DNA from: Rhodanobacter sp. C06
GTDB taxonomy: Bacteria; Pseudomonadota; Gammaproteobacteria; Xanthomonadales; Rhodanobacteraceae
NCBI RefSeq assembly: GCF_002001105.1
Contig: NZ_MUNP01000017.1
Location: forward strand, 1-64,000
Direction: 5' to 3'
Length of the DNA stretch: 64,000 nt
The notes beneath the pieces were generated by a model. That model was not told the origin of the DNA and made no database searches. It saw only the letters and a program-made list of their open reading frames with translations. Position numbers and translations under genes: made by a program. This document shows positions 40,404 through 48,934 of this stretch, piece after piece; positions within the stretch are counted from its first letter, which is position 1; each line of letters opens with the position of its first letter.

Positions 40404-41744
40404 ATGACGCAGAACAACAAGGTGATCTGGAGCGAAGGGCTGTTCCTCAGGCCCCAGCACATGCAGCAGCAGGAGCGTTACCTGGAGCGCTTCGTCGAGC
40501 TGCGCGCCGGCAACCTGCGCCCCCACGCCTGGGGCTTCCACGAGCTGGAGCTGGAGGCCGACCTGCTGGCGATCGGCAAGCTCGGCATCAAGCGCGCGCG
40601 CGGCATCTTCCCCGACGGCACGCCGTTCGCGATGCCCGGCGACGACCCGCTGCCGCCGCCGCTGGACGTGGATGCGAACTGGCGCGACCAGACCGTGTTC
40701 CTCACCCTGCCGCTGCGTTCGCCCACCCAGCCCGACAGCGGGCGGCCGGAAGCGCCGGCGGAAAAGCTCTTTCGCTTCCGCGTGCGCGAGGCCGAGGTGC
40801 GCGACGCCTCCGGCAGCACCGACGGCGCGACGCCGCTGGAAGTGGGCGGCATGAGCAGCCGCCTGCTGCCGCAGTCGCAGCCAATGGAAGGGCTCACCCG
40901 GATGCCGCTGGCGCGCATCGTCGAATGCCGCAGCGACCGCCGGGTGACGCTGGACGATGCGTTCATGCCCACCGGCCTGTCCTGCCAGGGGGTGCCGCGG
41001 CTGGTGACCTTCCTTACCGAGCTGCTCGGTCTCCTGCACCAGCGCGGCGAGGCGCTGGCCAGCCGCGTCGCGCTCACCGACCGCGGCGGCGCGGCGGAGA
41101 TCGCCGACTTCCTGCTGCTGCAGGTGGTGAACCGCTGCCAGCCGCTGGTGGCGCACCTGGCCGAGGCGCCGCTGCTGCATCCGGAGGAGCTGTACCGCGT
41201 GCTGGTGGGGATGGCCGGCGAACTGGCCACGTTCACCGCGCCGGGCAAGCGGCCGCCCGCGTTGCCGCCGTATCGCCACGAGGCACTGCGCGAGAGCTTC
41301 GAGCCGCTGATCGCCGCGCTGCGCGCCAGCCTCAGCGCGGTGCTGGAGCAGACCGCCATCCCGATCCCGCTGCAGGAACGCAAGTTTGGCGTGTGGGTCG
41401 CGGTGGTGCCCGACCTCACCTTGCTCGACAACGCCGCCTTCGTGCTGGCGGCGAAGGCCGACGTGAAGTCCGAGGAACTGCGCCGGCAGTTGCCTGCGCA
41501 GTCGAAGATCGGTCCGGTGGAGAAGATCCGCGACCTGGTGAACCTGCAGCTGCCGGGCATCCCTGTGACGCCGATGCCGGTGGCGCCGCGGCAGATCCCG
41601 TACAACGCCGGCTACCTGTATTTCGAGTTCGACCGCCACGCGGCGATGTGGCGCGAGCTGAAGACCTCCGGCGGCATCGCGTTCCATTTCGGCAGCGGCT
41701 TCGCCGGGCTGGACCTGCAGCTCTGGGCGATTCGAGGAGGTTGA
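40404..41744 (+). CDS. tssK: T6SS baseplate protein TssK
   Basis: 446-aa TssK (VasE/ImpJ), which connects the baseplate wedge to TssL-TssM. NKVIWSEGLFLRPQHMQQQE and RYLERFVELRAGNLRPHAWG are the diagnostic start. HPEELYRVLVGMAGELATF and GYLYFEFDRHAAMWRELKTS are later conserved blocks. A six-codon frame, ATGAGCGAGCGAGCGGCA, ends in a TGA overlapping the tssK ATG (40404-40407), hinting at re-initiation. Confidence 0.97.
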   Translation: MTQNNKVIWSEGLFLRPQHMQQQERYLERFVELRAGNLRPHAWGFHELELEADLLAIGKLGIKRARGIFPDGTPFAMPGDDPLPPPLDVDANWRDQTVFLTLPLRSPTQPDSGRPEAPAEKLFRFRVREAEVRDASGSTDGATPLEVGGMSSRLLPQSQPMEGLTRMPLARIVECRSDRRVTLDDAFMPTGLSCQGVPRLVTFLTELLGLLHQRGEALASRVALTDRGGAAEIADFLLLQVVNRCQPLVAHLAEAPLLHPEELYRVLVGMAGELATFTAPGKRPPALPPYRHEALRESFEPLIAALRASLSAVLEQTAIPIPLQERKFGVWVAVVPDLTLLDNAAFVLAAKADVKSEELRRQLPAQSKIGPVEKIRDLVNLQLPGIPVTPMPVAPRQIPYNAGYLYFEFDRHAAMWRELKTSGGIAFHFGSGFAGLDLQLWAIRGG

Positions 41745-41750
41745 TCAGCC

Positions 41751-43106
41751 ATGAATACGCCCAAGGGTCCGTTCGACGACGATCCCATGCGCGATGCCAC
41801 CGTGGTGCGCCCGCGCGGCGCGGCGCCTGCGCCGGTGCCTGCACCCGCGCCGGTTGCGCCGCCACCGGTCGCGGCGCCGACGCCCGCGCCGCGCGGCGTG
41901 GCCGCCACGCCGGCCGAGATCAGCGCCTTCCTCGGCGGCGGCATGAACCCGCTGGTGCAGGCGGCCAGCCCGCTGCTGCTGCTGGCGGTGCAGCTGCGCC
42001 ACAGCGCCACGCCGCCGGACGCGACCCATCTGCGCGAGCAGGCGGTGGCCCAGGTGCGCCAGTTCGAGAGCCACGCGCAGCAGGCGAACATCGCCCAGCA
42101 GACCGCGCTGGCCGCGCGCTACGTGCTGTGCACCATGCTCGACGAAGCGGTGCTCAATGCGCCATGGGGCGAGCAGAGCGGCTGGGCGCAGCAAACCTTG
42201 CTGGTGACCTTCCACGGCGAGTCCTACGGCGGCGCGAAGTTCTTCCAGATCCTGGAGCGCCTGTGCGCGGATTTCTCGCGCCACCTCGACCTGATCGAGC
42301 TGATGTACATCTGTCTCGCGCTGGGCTTCGGCGGGCGCTACCTGATCGATGCCGGCGGCCGCGCCAAGCTGGCCGACATCCAGGAAGACCTGTACCGGCG
42401 CATCCGCGCGCAGCGCGCGCCGGCCGCGCAGGAGCTGGCTCCGCACTGGCGCGGCATCCAGGACAAGCGCAATCCGCTGATCCGCTACGTGCCGCTGTGG
42501 GTGATCGTGGCTGCGGCGGCCTGCGTGCTGCTGGGCGCCTACCTGTATTTCCACACGCGATTGAACACGGGCTCCGCGCCGGTCAGCGCCGAGCTCGCGC
42601 AGATCGGGCTGGAAGGCGCCACGCCGCCGGCCGCCCAGCAGCTGGACAAGACCAATCCGCCGCCGGCGCATCCCACGCTGAAGCAGCTCCTGGCGCCGGA
42701 GGAGCAGGCCGGCCAGCTCGCCATCGTCGAGCAAGGCAACGGTCGCGAACTGGTGCGGCTTTCGGCCACCGGCATGTTCACTTCCGGCGGGGTGGACGTG
42801 AGCGATGCCGAGTTGCCGCTGCTGCACAAGATCACCGCGGCGCTGAACCAGGTGCCGGGGCGGGTGATCGTGGTGGGGCATACCGACGACCAGCCGATCC
42901 GTTCGCTGAAGTTCAAGGACAACTTCGCGCTGTCCGCGGCGCGCGCGCGCGCGGTGCAGCAGGTGCTCGCCGACGGCCTCGACAATCCGGGCCGGCTGGA
43001 GGCCAGCGGCGCCGGCGACTCGCAGCCGATTGCGCTGCCGCCGAACCTGCCGGCGAACCGTGCGCGCAACCGGCGCGTGGAGCTCATGTATATCCCCGAG
43101 GGTTGA
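41751..43106 (+). CDS. tssL: TssL (DotU) with C-terminal OmpA peptidoglycan-binding domain
   Basis: 451-aa inner-membrane TssL. An N-terminal tail of about 55 residues is Pro/Ala-rich and carries RDATVVRPRG (Thr near residue 17). The DotU cytoplasmic domain includes NPLVQAASPLLLLAVQLRH, LDEAVLNAPWGEQSGWAQQ, FHGESYGGAKFFQILERL and IYICLALGFGGRY-like segments. One membrane helix (LWVIVAAAACVLLGAYLYF, about 247-265) precedes an OmpA domain with VVGHTDDQPIRSLKFKDNFA, the Asp and Arg that hold diaminopimelate. The extended form anchors the membrane complex in the cell wall. The N-terminal Thr motif matches those in both kinases. Confidence 0.96.
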   Translation: MNTPKGPFDDDPMRDATVVRPRGAAPAPVPAPAPVAPPPVAAPTPAPRGVAATPAEISAFLGGGMNPLVQAASPLLLLAVQLRHSATPPDATHLREQAVAQVRQFESHAQQANIAQQTALAARYVLCTMLDEAVLNAPWGEQSGWAQQTLLVTFHGESYGGAKFFQILERLCADFSRHLDLIELMYICLALGFGGRYLIDAGGRAKLADIQEDLYRRIRAQRAPAAQELAPHWRGIQDKRNPLIRYVPLWVIVAAAACVLLGAYLYFHTRLNTGSAPVSAELAQIGLEGATPPAAQQLDKTNPPPAHPTLKQLLAPEEQAGQLAIVEQGNGRELVRLSATGMFTSGGVDVSDAELPLLHKITAALNQVPGRVIVVGHTDDQPIRSLKFKDNFALSAARARAVQQVLADGLDNPGRLEASGAGDSQPIALPPNLPANRARNRRVELMYIPEG

Positions 43107-43110
43107 ACCA

Positions 43111-46100
43111 GTGGCCAAGATTCTGAGTTTGCTGAAAACCGGCTGGTTCATCACGCTGATCGGCATCGTGCTGCTGGCGGTGCTGATCTGGCTGGGCGGT
43201 CCGTACCTCGGCATCGGCTCGTCGCAGCCCTTGGCCGGCGTGGCCGCACGCCTGCTGCTGATCGTGCTGATCGTGGTGGTGTGGCTGGCGATCCTGCAGG
43301 TCCGCGCCTGGCGCGCGCGCAGCAAGGCGCAGCAGATGTCCGGCGAGCTGGCCGGGCAGGGCGCCACGTCCAGCGAGCGCGACGACCGCGGCGCCGCCGA
43401 GCGCAGCCAGCTGCAGGCGCGTTTCCAGGAGGCGGTGGACACCCTGCGCAAGACCCGCCGCGGCGGCAACCTGTATGCGCTGCCGTGGTACGTGGTGATC
43501 GGGCCGCCGGGCTCGGGCAAGAGCACCTTGCTGCAGAACTCCGGGCTCAACTTCCCGCTGTCCGAACGCTTCGGCAAGGAGGCGCTGCGCGGCGTCGGCG
43601 GCACCCGCAACTGCGACTGGTGGTTCACCGACGAGGCGGTATTCCTCGATACCGCCGGCCGCTACACCATGCAGGATTCCGACCGCGCCGCCGATGCCTC
43701 GGCATGGGGCGAGTTCCTGCAGCTGCTGCGCAAGTACCGCAAGCGCCGGCCGATCAACGGCGTGGTGATCGCGATGAGCATGTCCGACCTGCTCACGCTG
43801 GACGAGAATGGCCTCGCCGAGCACACCCAAGCGATCCGGCGCCGGCTGGACGAGCTGGCCACGCACCTGCGCATCGGCGTACCGGTCTACCTCAGCTTCA
43901 CCAAGTGCGATCTGGTCGCCGGCTTCGGCGAGTTCTTCGACGATCTCAACCCGGAGCTGCGCAGCCAGGTGTGGGGCTTCTCGTTCCCGCTGGACGCGAC
44001 GATGGACGGCAGCGCGCCCAAGCGCTTCGGTGAGGAGTTCGACCTGCTGCTGCGCCAGCTCGACACGCGCATCCTCGACCGCCTGCATGCCGAGCGCGAC
44101 CGCAACCGGCGCGCGGCGATCCTCTCGTTCCCGCAGCAGCTGGCTGCGTTGCGCGAGATCGCGCGGCGTTTCGTGGAAGGCGTGTTCACCGGCCATGCCT
44201 ATGCCGCGCCGCCGCTGCTGCGCGGCGTCTACCTCACCTCGGGCACCCAGGAAGGCACGCCGATCGACCGCATGATGGGCGCGGTGGCGCGCACCTTCGG
44301 CGTGGATGCGGCGCAACTGCACGTGCCCGGTGCGCAGCGGCGCACCTTCTTCGTCGAGCGGTTGCTGAAGGAAGTGCTGTTCGGCGAGTCGGGTTTCGCC
44401 GGCACCAATCCCGCGCTGGAGCGGCAGAAGGTGTTGCTGCAGATCGCCTCCTATGTGGGCGTGCTGCTGCTGACCGTGCTGCTGCTGGTCGGCTTCGGCA
44501 CCAGCTACGGGCGCAACCGCGATTACCTCGCCCAGGTGCAGACCGCGCTGCAGGCTTATCCGGCGAAGAGCGATGTCGCCGGCGCCACGACCCAGAAGGA
44601 ATATTTCGCCCGCGTGCTCGCACGGCTGGAAGGCCTGTCCGCCGTGCAAGACGCAGCGAACAAGTACCAGGGACACGTGCCGATGGGCATGCGTTTCGGC
44701 CTGTACCAGGGCAGCGCGGTGGGCGAGGAGGTGCACGACGCCTACCTGCGCGAACTCAACGGCCTGCTGCTGCCGGGCGTGGCCGCGCAGTTCCGCAGCG
44801 GACTCACCGGCAATGCCGGCGATCCGCAGGCGCTGTACTACTACCTCAAGGGTTACCTGATGCTGGGCGAGCCGCAGCACCAGAACGCCGACGAGCTGGC
44901 CGCGCTCACCGACATCGAGTGGCGCAAGGTGTTCCCGGGCGACACGGTGCTGCAGCAGGCGCTGGCGAAGCACTTCCATGCGCTGGTGGCCGAGCCGGGG
45001 CGGCTGCGTGCGCTGAGCCTGGACCAGACCCTGGTCGAGCAGGCGCGCAACACCTTGCGCACCGCCGACCTGCCTACCCTGATCTACGGCAGCCTCAAGC
45101 TCGGCGCGGGCAGCACGGACTATCCGCCGCTGCAGCTGGACAAGGCGCTGGGCCTGCTCGGCAACGTGTTCCGCCGCAAGAGCGGCGCGGCGCTGTCCGA
45201 GCCGATCCCGGCGCTGTACACCCAGCCGATGTTCCAGTACGAGGCGAGCAAGGGCGTCGCGCAGGCGGTGGACCAGTTCGCCAAGGACGACTGGGTGTTC
45301 GGCGCCACGAAGATCGACGCCCTGCAGAAGGCCCGGCTCACCCAGCAGGTGCTGGCGCTGTACGAGCAGGACTACATCAAGGCCTGGGACGGCCTGCTCG
45401 CCGACCTGGAACTGCAGCCGGTGACCAGCATCCAGGACGCGAGCGCGATCGCCGCCAAGCTGTCTGGCCCCAGCTCGCCGCTGAAGGCGCTGCTGAACAC
45501 GGTGCGCGAGAACACCAGCGACATGCTGAAGGCGCCGCCGCAGAGCGGCGAGGACAAGGCGCTCGCCGGTGCACAGCAGGCGGCGGAGAAGAAGGCGGCG
45601 CAGAAGCTCACCCAGAACGCGCTGGCCCGTGCGCTCGCTTCGTCCGGCGGCGGTGCCGCCGCCGCTCCCGCGGAACTGCCGGGTGCGGCGATCAGCGCAC
45701 ATTTCGCCACGCTGGACCAGTTGAGCGCCGGTGCGCCGGGCGCCGCGCCGATCGACCAGACGCTGCAGGCGCTCGATCAGTTGAGCAAGACGCTGCTGAC
45801 CATGACCGATTTCAGCAACGCCGCCGGCCAGCCCAACCCGCAGTTGTTGCTGGCGCAGCAGCAGGCCGCGCAACTGCCGGCCCCGGTATCCGGCTGGGTC
45901 GCCTCGCTCACCGGCAAGAGCGCCTCGCTGGTGGCCAGCGGCACCAAGGGCGCGCTGGGCGACCAGTTCCAGCAGGCGGTGGGCAAGGACTGCGCCAGCT
46001 TCGTGCGCGGCCGCTATCCGTTCGCGCCGGACAGCCGCACGGACATCCCGCTGCAGAACTTCGGCGAGCTGTTCGGCAACGGCGGCAGCTTCGACAGCTT

Positions 46101-46635
46101 CAACAAGCAGACCCTGTCCAAGCTGGTTGATGCCAGCGGCCGCAACTGGCAGTGGAAGACCGGCCCCGGTGCGGTGGCCGGGCCGCCGGGCATCCTGGCG
46201 CAGGCGCAGATGGCCGACGACATCCGCCAGATGTATTTCCGCAACGGCAACCTGCCCGAAGTGGATTTCACGGTGCAGGCGCCGTTGCTGGACTCCGGCA
46301 TCGGCAAGCTGGAGTTCGACGTCGACGGCCAGAAGTTCACTTACCAGCCCGGCGGCGCCACCAGCATGGCGATGAAATGGCCGGGGCCGCAGCCAGGCCA
46401 TGTCACGATCTCCGCCTGGGACAGCTCGGGTACCTTGCTCAGCACCTTCGACTACCAGGGCGACTGGGCGTTCTTCCGCGCGTTGCAGGCGGCGCACCTG
46501 CAGAAGCAGTCGGACCTGAGCTTCCTCGCCAGCTTCAACTTCGGCGGCAAGACGGCGAAGCTGACGATCCAGGCCAGCAACCTGAAGAACCCGTTCCTCA
46601 ACACCGAAGTGCAACGTTTCCGGTGCGGGGGGTGA
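43111..46635 (+). CDS. tssM: TssM (IcmF/VasK) membrane-complex protein
   Basis: 1174-aa protein; start GTG at 43111 with GAGGGT 8 nt upstream and four bases after the tssL stop. Two N-terminal helices (about residues 10-30 and 42-62) precede a cytoplasmic NTPase-like domain with Walker A GPPGSGKSTLLQNSGLNFPL (about 131-150) and FLDTAGRYTMQD. A third helix (YVGVLLLTVLLLVGFG, about 447-462) leads to the large periplasmic region. This ends with AFFRALQAAHLQ and the immunoglobulin-like C-terminal domain that in other systems meets TssJ. Walker A is intact. Confidence 0.97.
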   Translation: MAKILSLLKTGWFITLIGIVLLAVLIWLGGPYLGIGSSQPLAGVAARLLLIVLIVVVWLAILQVRAWRARSKAQQMSGELAGQGATSSERDDRGAAERSQLQARFQEAVDTLRKTRRGGNLYALPWYVVIGPPGSGKSTLLQNSGLNFPLSERFGKEALRGVGGTRNCDWWFTDEAVFLDTAGRYTMQDSDRAADASAWGEFLQLLRKYRKRRPINGVVIAMSMSDLLTLDENGLAEHTQAIRRRLDELATHLRIGVPVYLSFTKCDLVAGFGEFFDDLNPELRSQVWGFSFPLDATMDGSAPKRFGEEFDLLLRQLDTRILDRLHAERDRNRRAAILSFPQQLAALREIARRFVEGVFTGHAYAAPPLLRGVYLTSGTQEGTPIDRMMGAVARTFGVDAAQLHVPGAQRRTFFVERLLKEVLFGESGFAGTNPALERQKVLLQIASYVGVLLLTVLLLVGFGTSYGRNRDYLAQVQTALQAYPAKSDVAGATTQKEYFARVLARLEGLSAVQDAANKYQGHVPMGMRFGLYQGSAVGEEVHDAYLRELNGLLLPGVAAQFRSGLTGNAGDPQALYYYLKGYLMLGEPQHQNADELAALTDIEWRKVFPGDTVLQQALAKHFHALVAEPGRLRALSLDQTLVEQARNTLRTADLPTLIYGSLKLGAGSTDYPPLQLDKALGLLGNVFRRKSGAALSEPIPALYTQPMFQYEASKGVAQAVDQFAKDDWVFGATKIDALQKARLTQQVLALYEQDYIKAWDGLLADLELQPVTSIQDASAIAAKLSGPSSPLKALLNTVRENTSDMLKAPPQSGEDKALAGAQQAAEKKAAQKLTQNALARALASSGGGAAAAPAELPGAAISAHFATLDQLSAGAPGAAPIDQTLQALDQLSKTLLTMTDFSNAAGQPNPQLLLAQQQAAQLPAPVSGWVASLTGKSASLVASGTKGALGDQFQQAVGKDCASFVRGRYPFAPDSRTDIPLQNFGELFGNGGSFDSFNKQTLSKLVDASGRNWQWKTGPGAVAGPPGILAQAQMADDIRQMYFRNGNLPEVDFTVQAPLLDSGIGKLEFDVDGQKFTYQPGGATSMAMKWPGPQPGHVTISAWDSSGTLLSTFDYQGDWAFFRALQAAHLQKQSDLSFLASFNFGGKTAKLTIQASNLKNPFLNTEVQRFRCGG

Positions 46636-46639
46636 CCGC

Positions 46640-48202
46640 ATGCCGAATCCGACAGGGGCAGGATTCTTCGGCAAGCTACCCGGTACCGGGGATTTCGTGC
46701 AGCGGCGGCTGCCGGCGTCCTTCGTAAACGTCTGGGATCGCCACTTCGAGCAGGCGGTAAGCGCCAGCCGCGCGCGGCTTGGCGACGACTGGCCGCAGGC
46801 CTGGCGTGATGCCGCGGTGTGGCGCTTCGTGCTGGCGCCGGGCATCTGCGGCGAGCTGGCCTGGGCCGGCGTGACCGGGGCGGCGACGGACCGGGTGGGG
46901 CGCTGCTTCCCGATGGTGATCGCCGCGCCGCTCGCGGATGAAGCCGCCATCGAGGCGGCCTTGCGCAACGACGCCTGGTTCGCCGCCGCCGAACGCGCGC
47001 ACCGCAAGGCGCAGGCGAGCGGCGAGGGCGTGGAGCCGTTCGATGCGCGCATCGTCGCGCTGCCGGACCTGCTTGCGGCGGCGGTTACCGCGGATGCCGT
47101 CGTGCCACAGCTGGACTGGGGCAGTGCAAGCCTCTGGCGTCTGCCGCTGCCGACGCTCGTCGACACGGCCTGGCTGTCCGCGCTGTGGGCCGCGTTGTCG
47201 GCGTTGCCGGGGCATGCGCTGTGGTGGACCACGGGCGCGCCGCGGATGCCGCCCGGCGTGATGGTCAGCCGCGGCCTGCCCGAGCCGGGCGCGCATGCCG
47301 GCATGCTCGACGCGGCGCATGCCGACGTGCCCGTGCAGACGCCGGGTGCCGCCACCGCGGCGCGCACGCCGCCAGCGCCCGCGGTGACGGCGACCGTCTC
47401 GATGCCACCGGCCGCGATGCCGGCACCGACGCCGGTGCGCCTGCCCGACGACTTGTCCGAACTGTTCGCAGACCTGGCGCCGCATCTGGACGCGGTCGAA
47501 CCCGGCGCGGCGGAGACCACGCAGCGCGCCGCCGACGTGGGTGGCGCGCGCGTGCTGCATCGCTACGACTGCGCACTGACCATGGTGGTGGCCGACGACG
47601 GTGCACCCGATCCGCGCCGGCAGGCGGCCGCCTCGGTCAGTGAACTGATCGGCCGCTTCGTGCCCAGCGATTTCGTCGCCGGCATGCAGGCGTTGCGCAC
47701 GCGTCTGCTGGTGCTGCACACGCGCCTGCGCCAGCTGGCCGAGGACCACGCCGAGCCGGTGCACGAGGACGGCGCGGTGATCGCGGTGCGCGTCACCGGG
47801 CGCTGGGCCGACCTGTTGCGCATCGGCACCGCGAGCGCCTGGCACTGGCGTGCGGGCCAGCTGCATCCGCTGTTCGCCGCCGGCGGCGGCGAGTTGCCGG
47901 CCGATGGCGCGGGGCTGGGCGGCGAGCTGGACGACCTGCTGTTCAGCCGCACCTCACCGGTGGCGCCGGGGCTGGGCGCGCCCGCGCAGCCGATCTGCGA
48001 CGAGATCGTCCGCGAGATCGACACCGGCGACCGCCTGCTGCTGTTGGCCACCCGCAAGCTGGCGGAACTGCCGGCGTCGCTGCTGGCCGAGGCGCTGGCC
48101 TTGCCGTCGCCGCATGCCGCGTGCGCGCACATCGCCGCCGCGGCCGGGCTGGGAATCCACGCGGCCGGTTGGCCGCTGGCCGTGATCGAGGTGCAGCCAT
48201 GA
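46640..48202 (+). CDS. tagF: TagF fused to a degenerate PP2C-like domain
   Basis: 520-aa protein. Residues 1-220 are TagF: GAGFFGKLPGTGDFVQRRLP, FVNVWDRHFEQAV and AATDRVGRCFPMVIAAPLAD, the post-translational repressor of T6SS firing. A Pro/Ala linker (about 235-275) follows. Residues about 300-520 follow the strand order of a PP2C phosphatase but lack its metal ligands: VVADDGAPDPRRQ replaces VADGLGGHAAG, IGTASAWHW replaces VGDSRAY, LLLLATRKLAELP replaces LLCSDGINKEL, and LGIHAAGWPLAVIEV replaces RAARDNISAVIV. It ends overlapping the real PP2C gene by ATGA. TagF-PppA fusions are known elsewhere; here the fused phosphatase looks inactive and a free one follows. Confidence 0.92.
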   Translation: MPNPTGAGFFGKLPGTGDFVQRRLPASFVNVWDRHFEQAVSASRARLGDDWPQAWRDAAVWRFVLAPGICGELAWAGVTGAATDRVGRCFPMVIAAPLADEAAIEAALRNDAWFAAAERAHRKAQASGEGVEPFDARIVALPDLLAAAVTADAVVPQLDWGSASLWRLPLPTLVDTAWLSALWAALSALPGHALWWTTGAPRMPPGVMVSRGLPEPGAHAGMLDAAHADVPVQTPGAATAARTPPAPAVTATVSMPPAAMPAPTPVRLPDDLSELFADLAPHLDAVEPGAAETTQRAADVGGARVLHRYDCALTMVVADDGAPDPRRQAAASVSELIGRFVPSDFVAGMQALRTRLLVLHTRLRQLAEDHAEPVHEDGAVIAVRVTGRWADLLRIGTASAWHWRAGQLHPLFAAGGGELPADGAGLGGELDDLLFSRTSPVAPGLGAPAQPICDEIVREIDTGDRLLLLATRKLAELPASLLAEALALPSPHAACAHIAAAAGLGIHAAGWPLAVIEVQP

Positions 48203-48918
48203 CCCTACATTACCAGTCTGCCGGCCGCACCGAGACCGGCAAGGTGCGCCGGCACAACGAGGATTCGATCCTGCTGCGCGACGATGTCGGCCTGTGGGTG
48301 GTCGCCGACGGCCTCGGCGGCCACGCCGCGGGTGACTACGCCAGCCAGATGATCGTCGAGCGGCTGGGCGCGCTGCCGCGCACCGGCGGCGTGTTCGATT
48401 TCATCGAGGCGATCGAGGATTGCCTGCAGCAGATCAACGCCGACCTGATCGCCACCGCGCTGGAGCGCGGCAGCGACATCATCGGCTCCACCGTGGTGCT
48501 GCTGGTGCACGACAAGGACTTCATGCTGTGCGGCTGGGTGGGCGACAGCCGCGCCTACTGCAACGAGGACGGCCAGCTGCGCCAGATCACCCGCGACCAC
48601 GTGCACGGCACCAAGGACGACGTCACCCAGTTCGGCGGCGGCACGGCGACGGCGCAGGCGGGCGCCGGCGTGCTCAGCCGCGCGGTGGGTGCCGAGGAGC
48701 GCCTGTTCATGGACTGGGTGGTGGCGAGCAACCGCCCCGGCACGCAGTTCCTGCTCTGTTCCGACGGCATCAACAAGGAACTGGGCGACGAGGAACTCGA
48801 CCGCGAATGCACCCGGCTGCCCGACCCGCAGATGCTGCTGGCGCGCCTGTTCGACCTGTCGTTGCAGCGCGCCGCGCGCGACAACATTTCCGCCGTGATC
48901 GTGCGGCTGCAGGATTGA
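48199..48918 (+). CDS. pppA: PP2C-type Ser/Thr phosphatase PppA
   Basis: 239-aa PP2C enzyme with all metal-site motifs: KVRRHNEDSILL, VVADGLGGHAAGDYAS, CGWVGDSRAYCN, LLCSDGINKEL and the terminal ARDNISAVIVRLQD. It should remove phosphate from the kinase substrates (Fha, TssL and the kinases themselves) and so reset T6SS activity. The start overlaps the tagF stop (ATGA). Confidence 0.96.
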   Translation: MTLHYQSAGRTETGKVRRHNEDSILLRDDVGLWVVADGLGGHAAGDYASQMIVERLGALPRTGGVFDFIEAIEDCLQQINADLIATALERGSDIIGSTVVLLVHDKDFMLCGWVGDSRAYCNEDGQLRQITRDHVHGTKDDVTQFGGGTATAQAGAGVLSRAVGAEERLFMDWVVASNRPGTQFLLCSDGINKELGDEELDRECTRLPDPQMLLARLFDLSLQRAARDNISAVIVRLQD

Positions 48919-48934
48919 TGGACGGGTCGCGCCG

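Noticed and set aside
43084-47520. A very long open frame (over 1400 codons) on the minus strand across the tssM-tagF region
   Set aside because: It is antisense to clearly conserved TssM and TagF, has Arg/Ala/Gln-rich low-information sequence, and arises from GC-rich codon bias.
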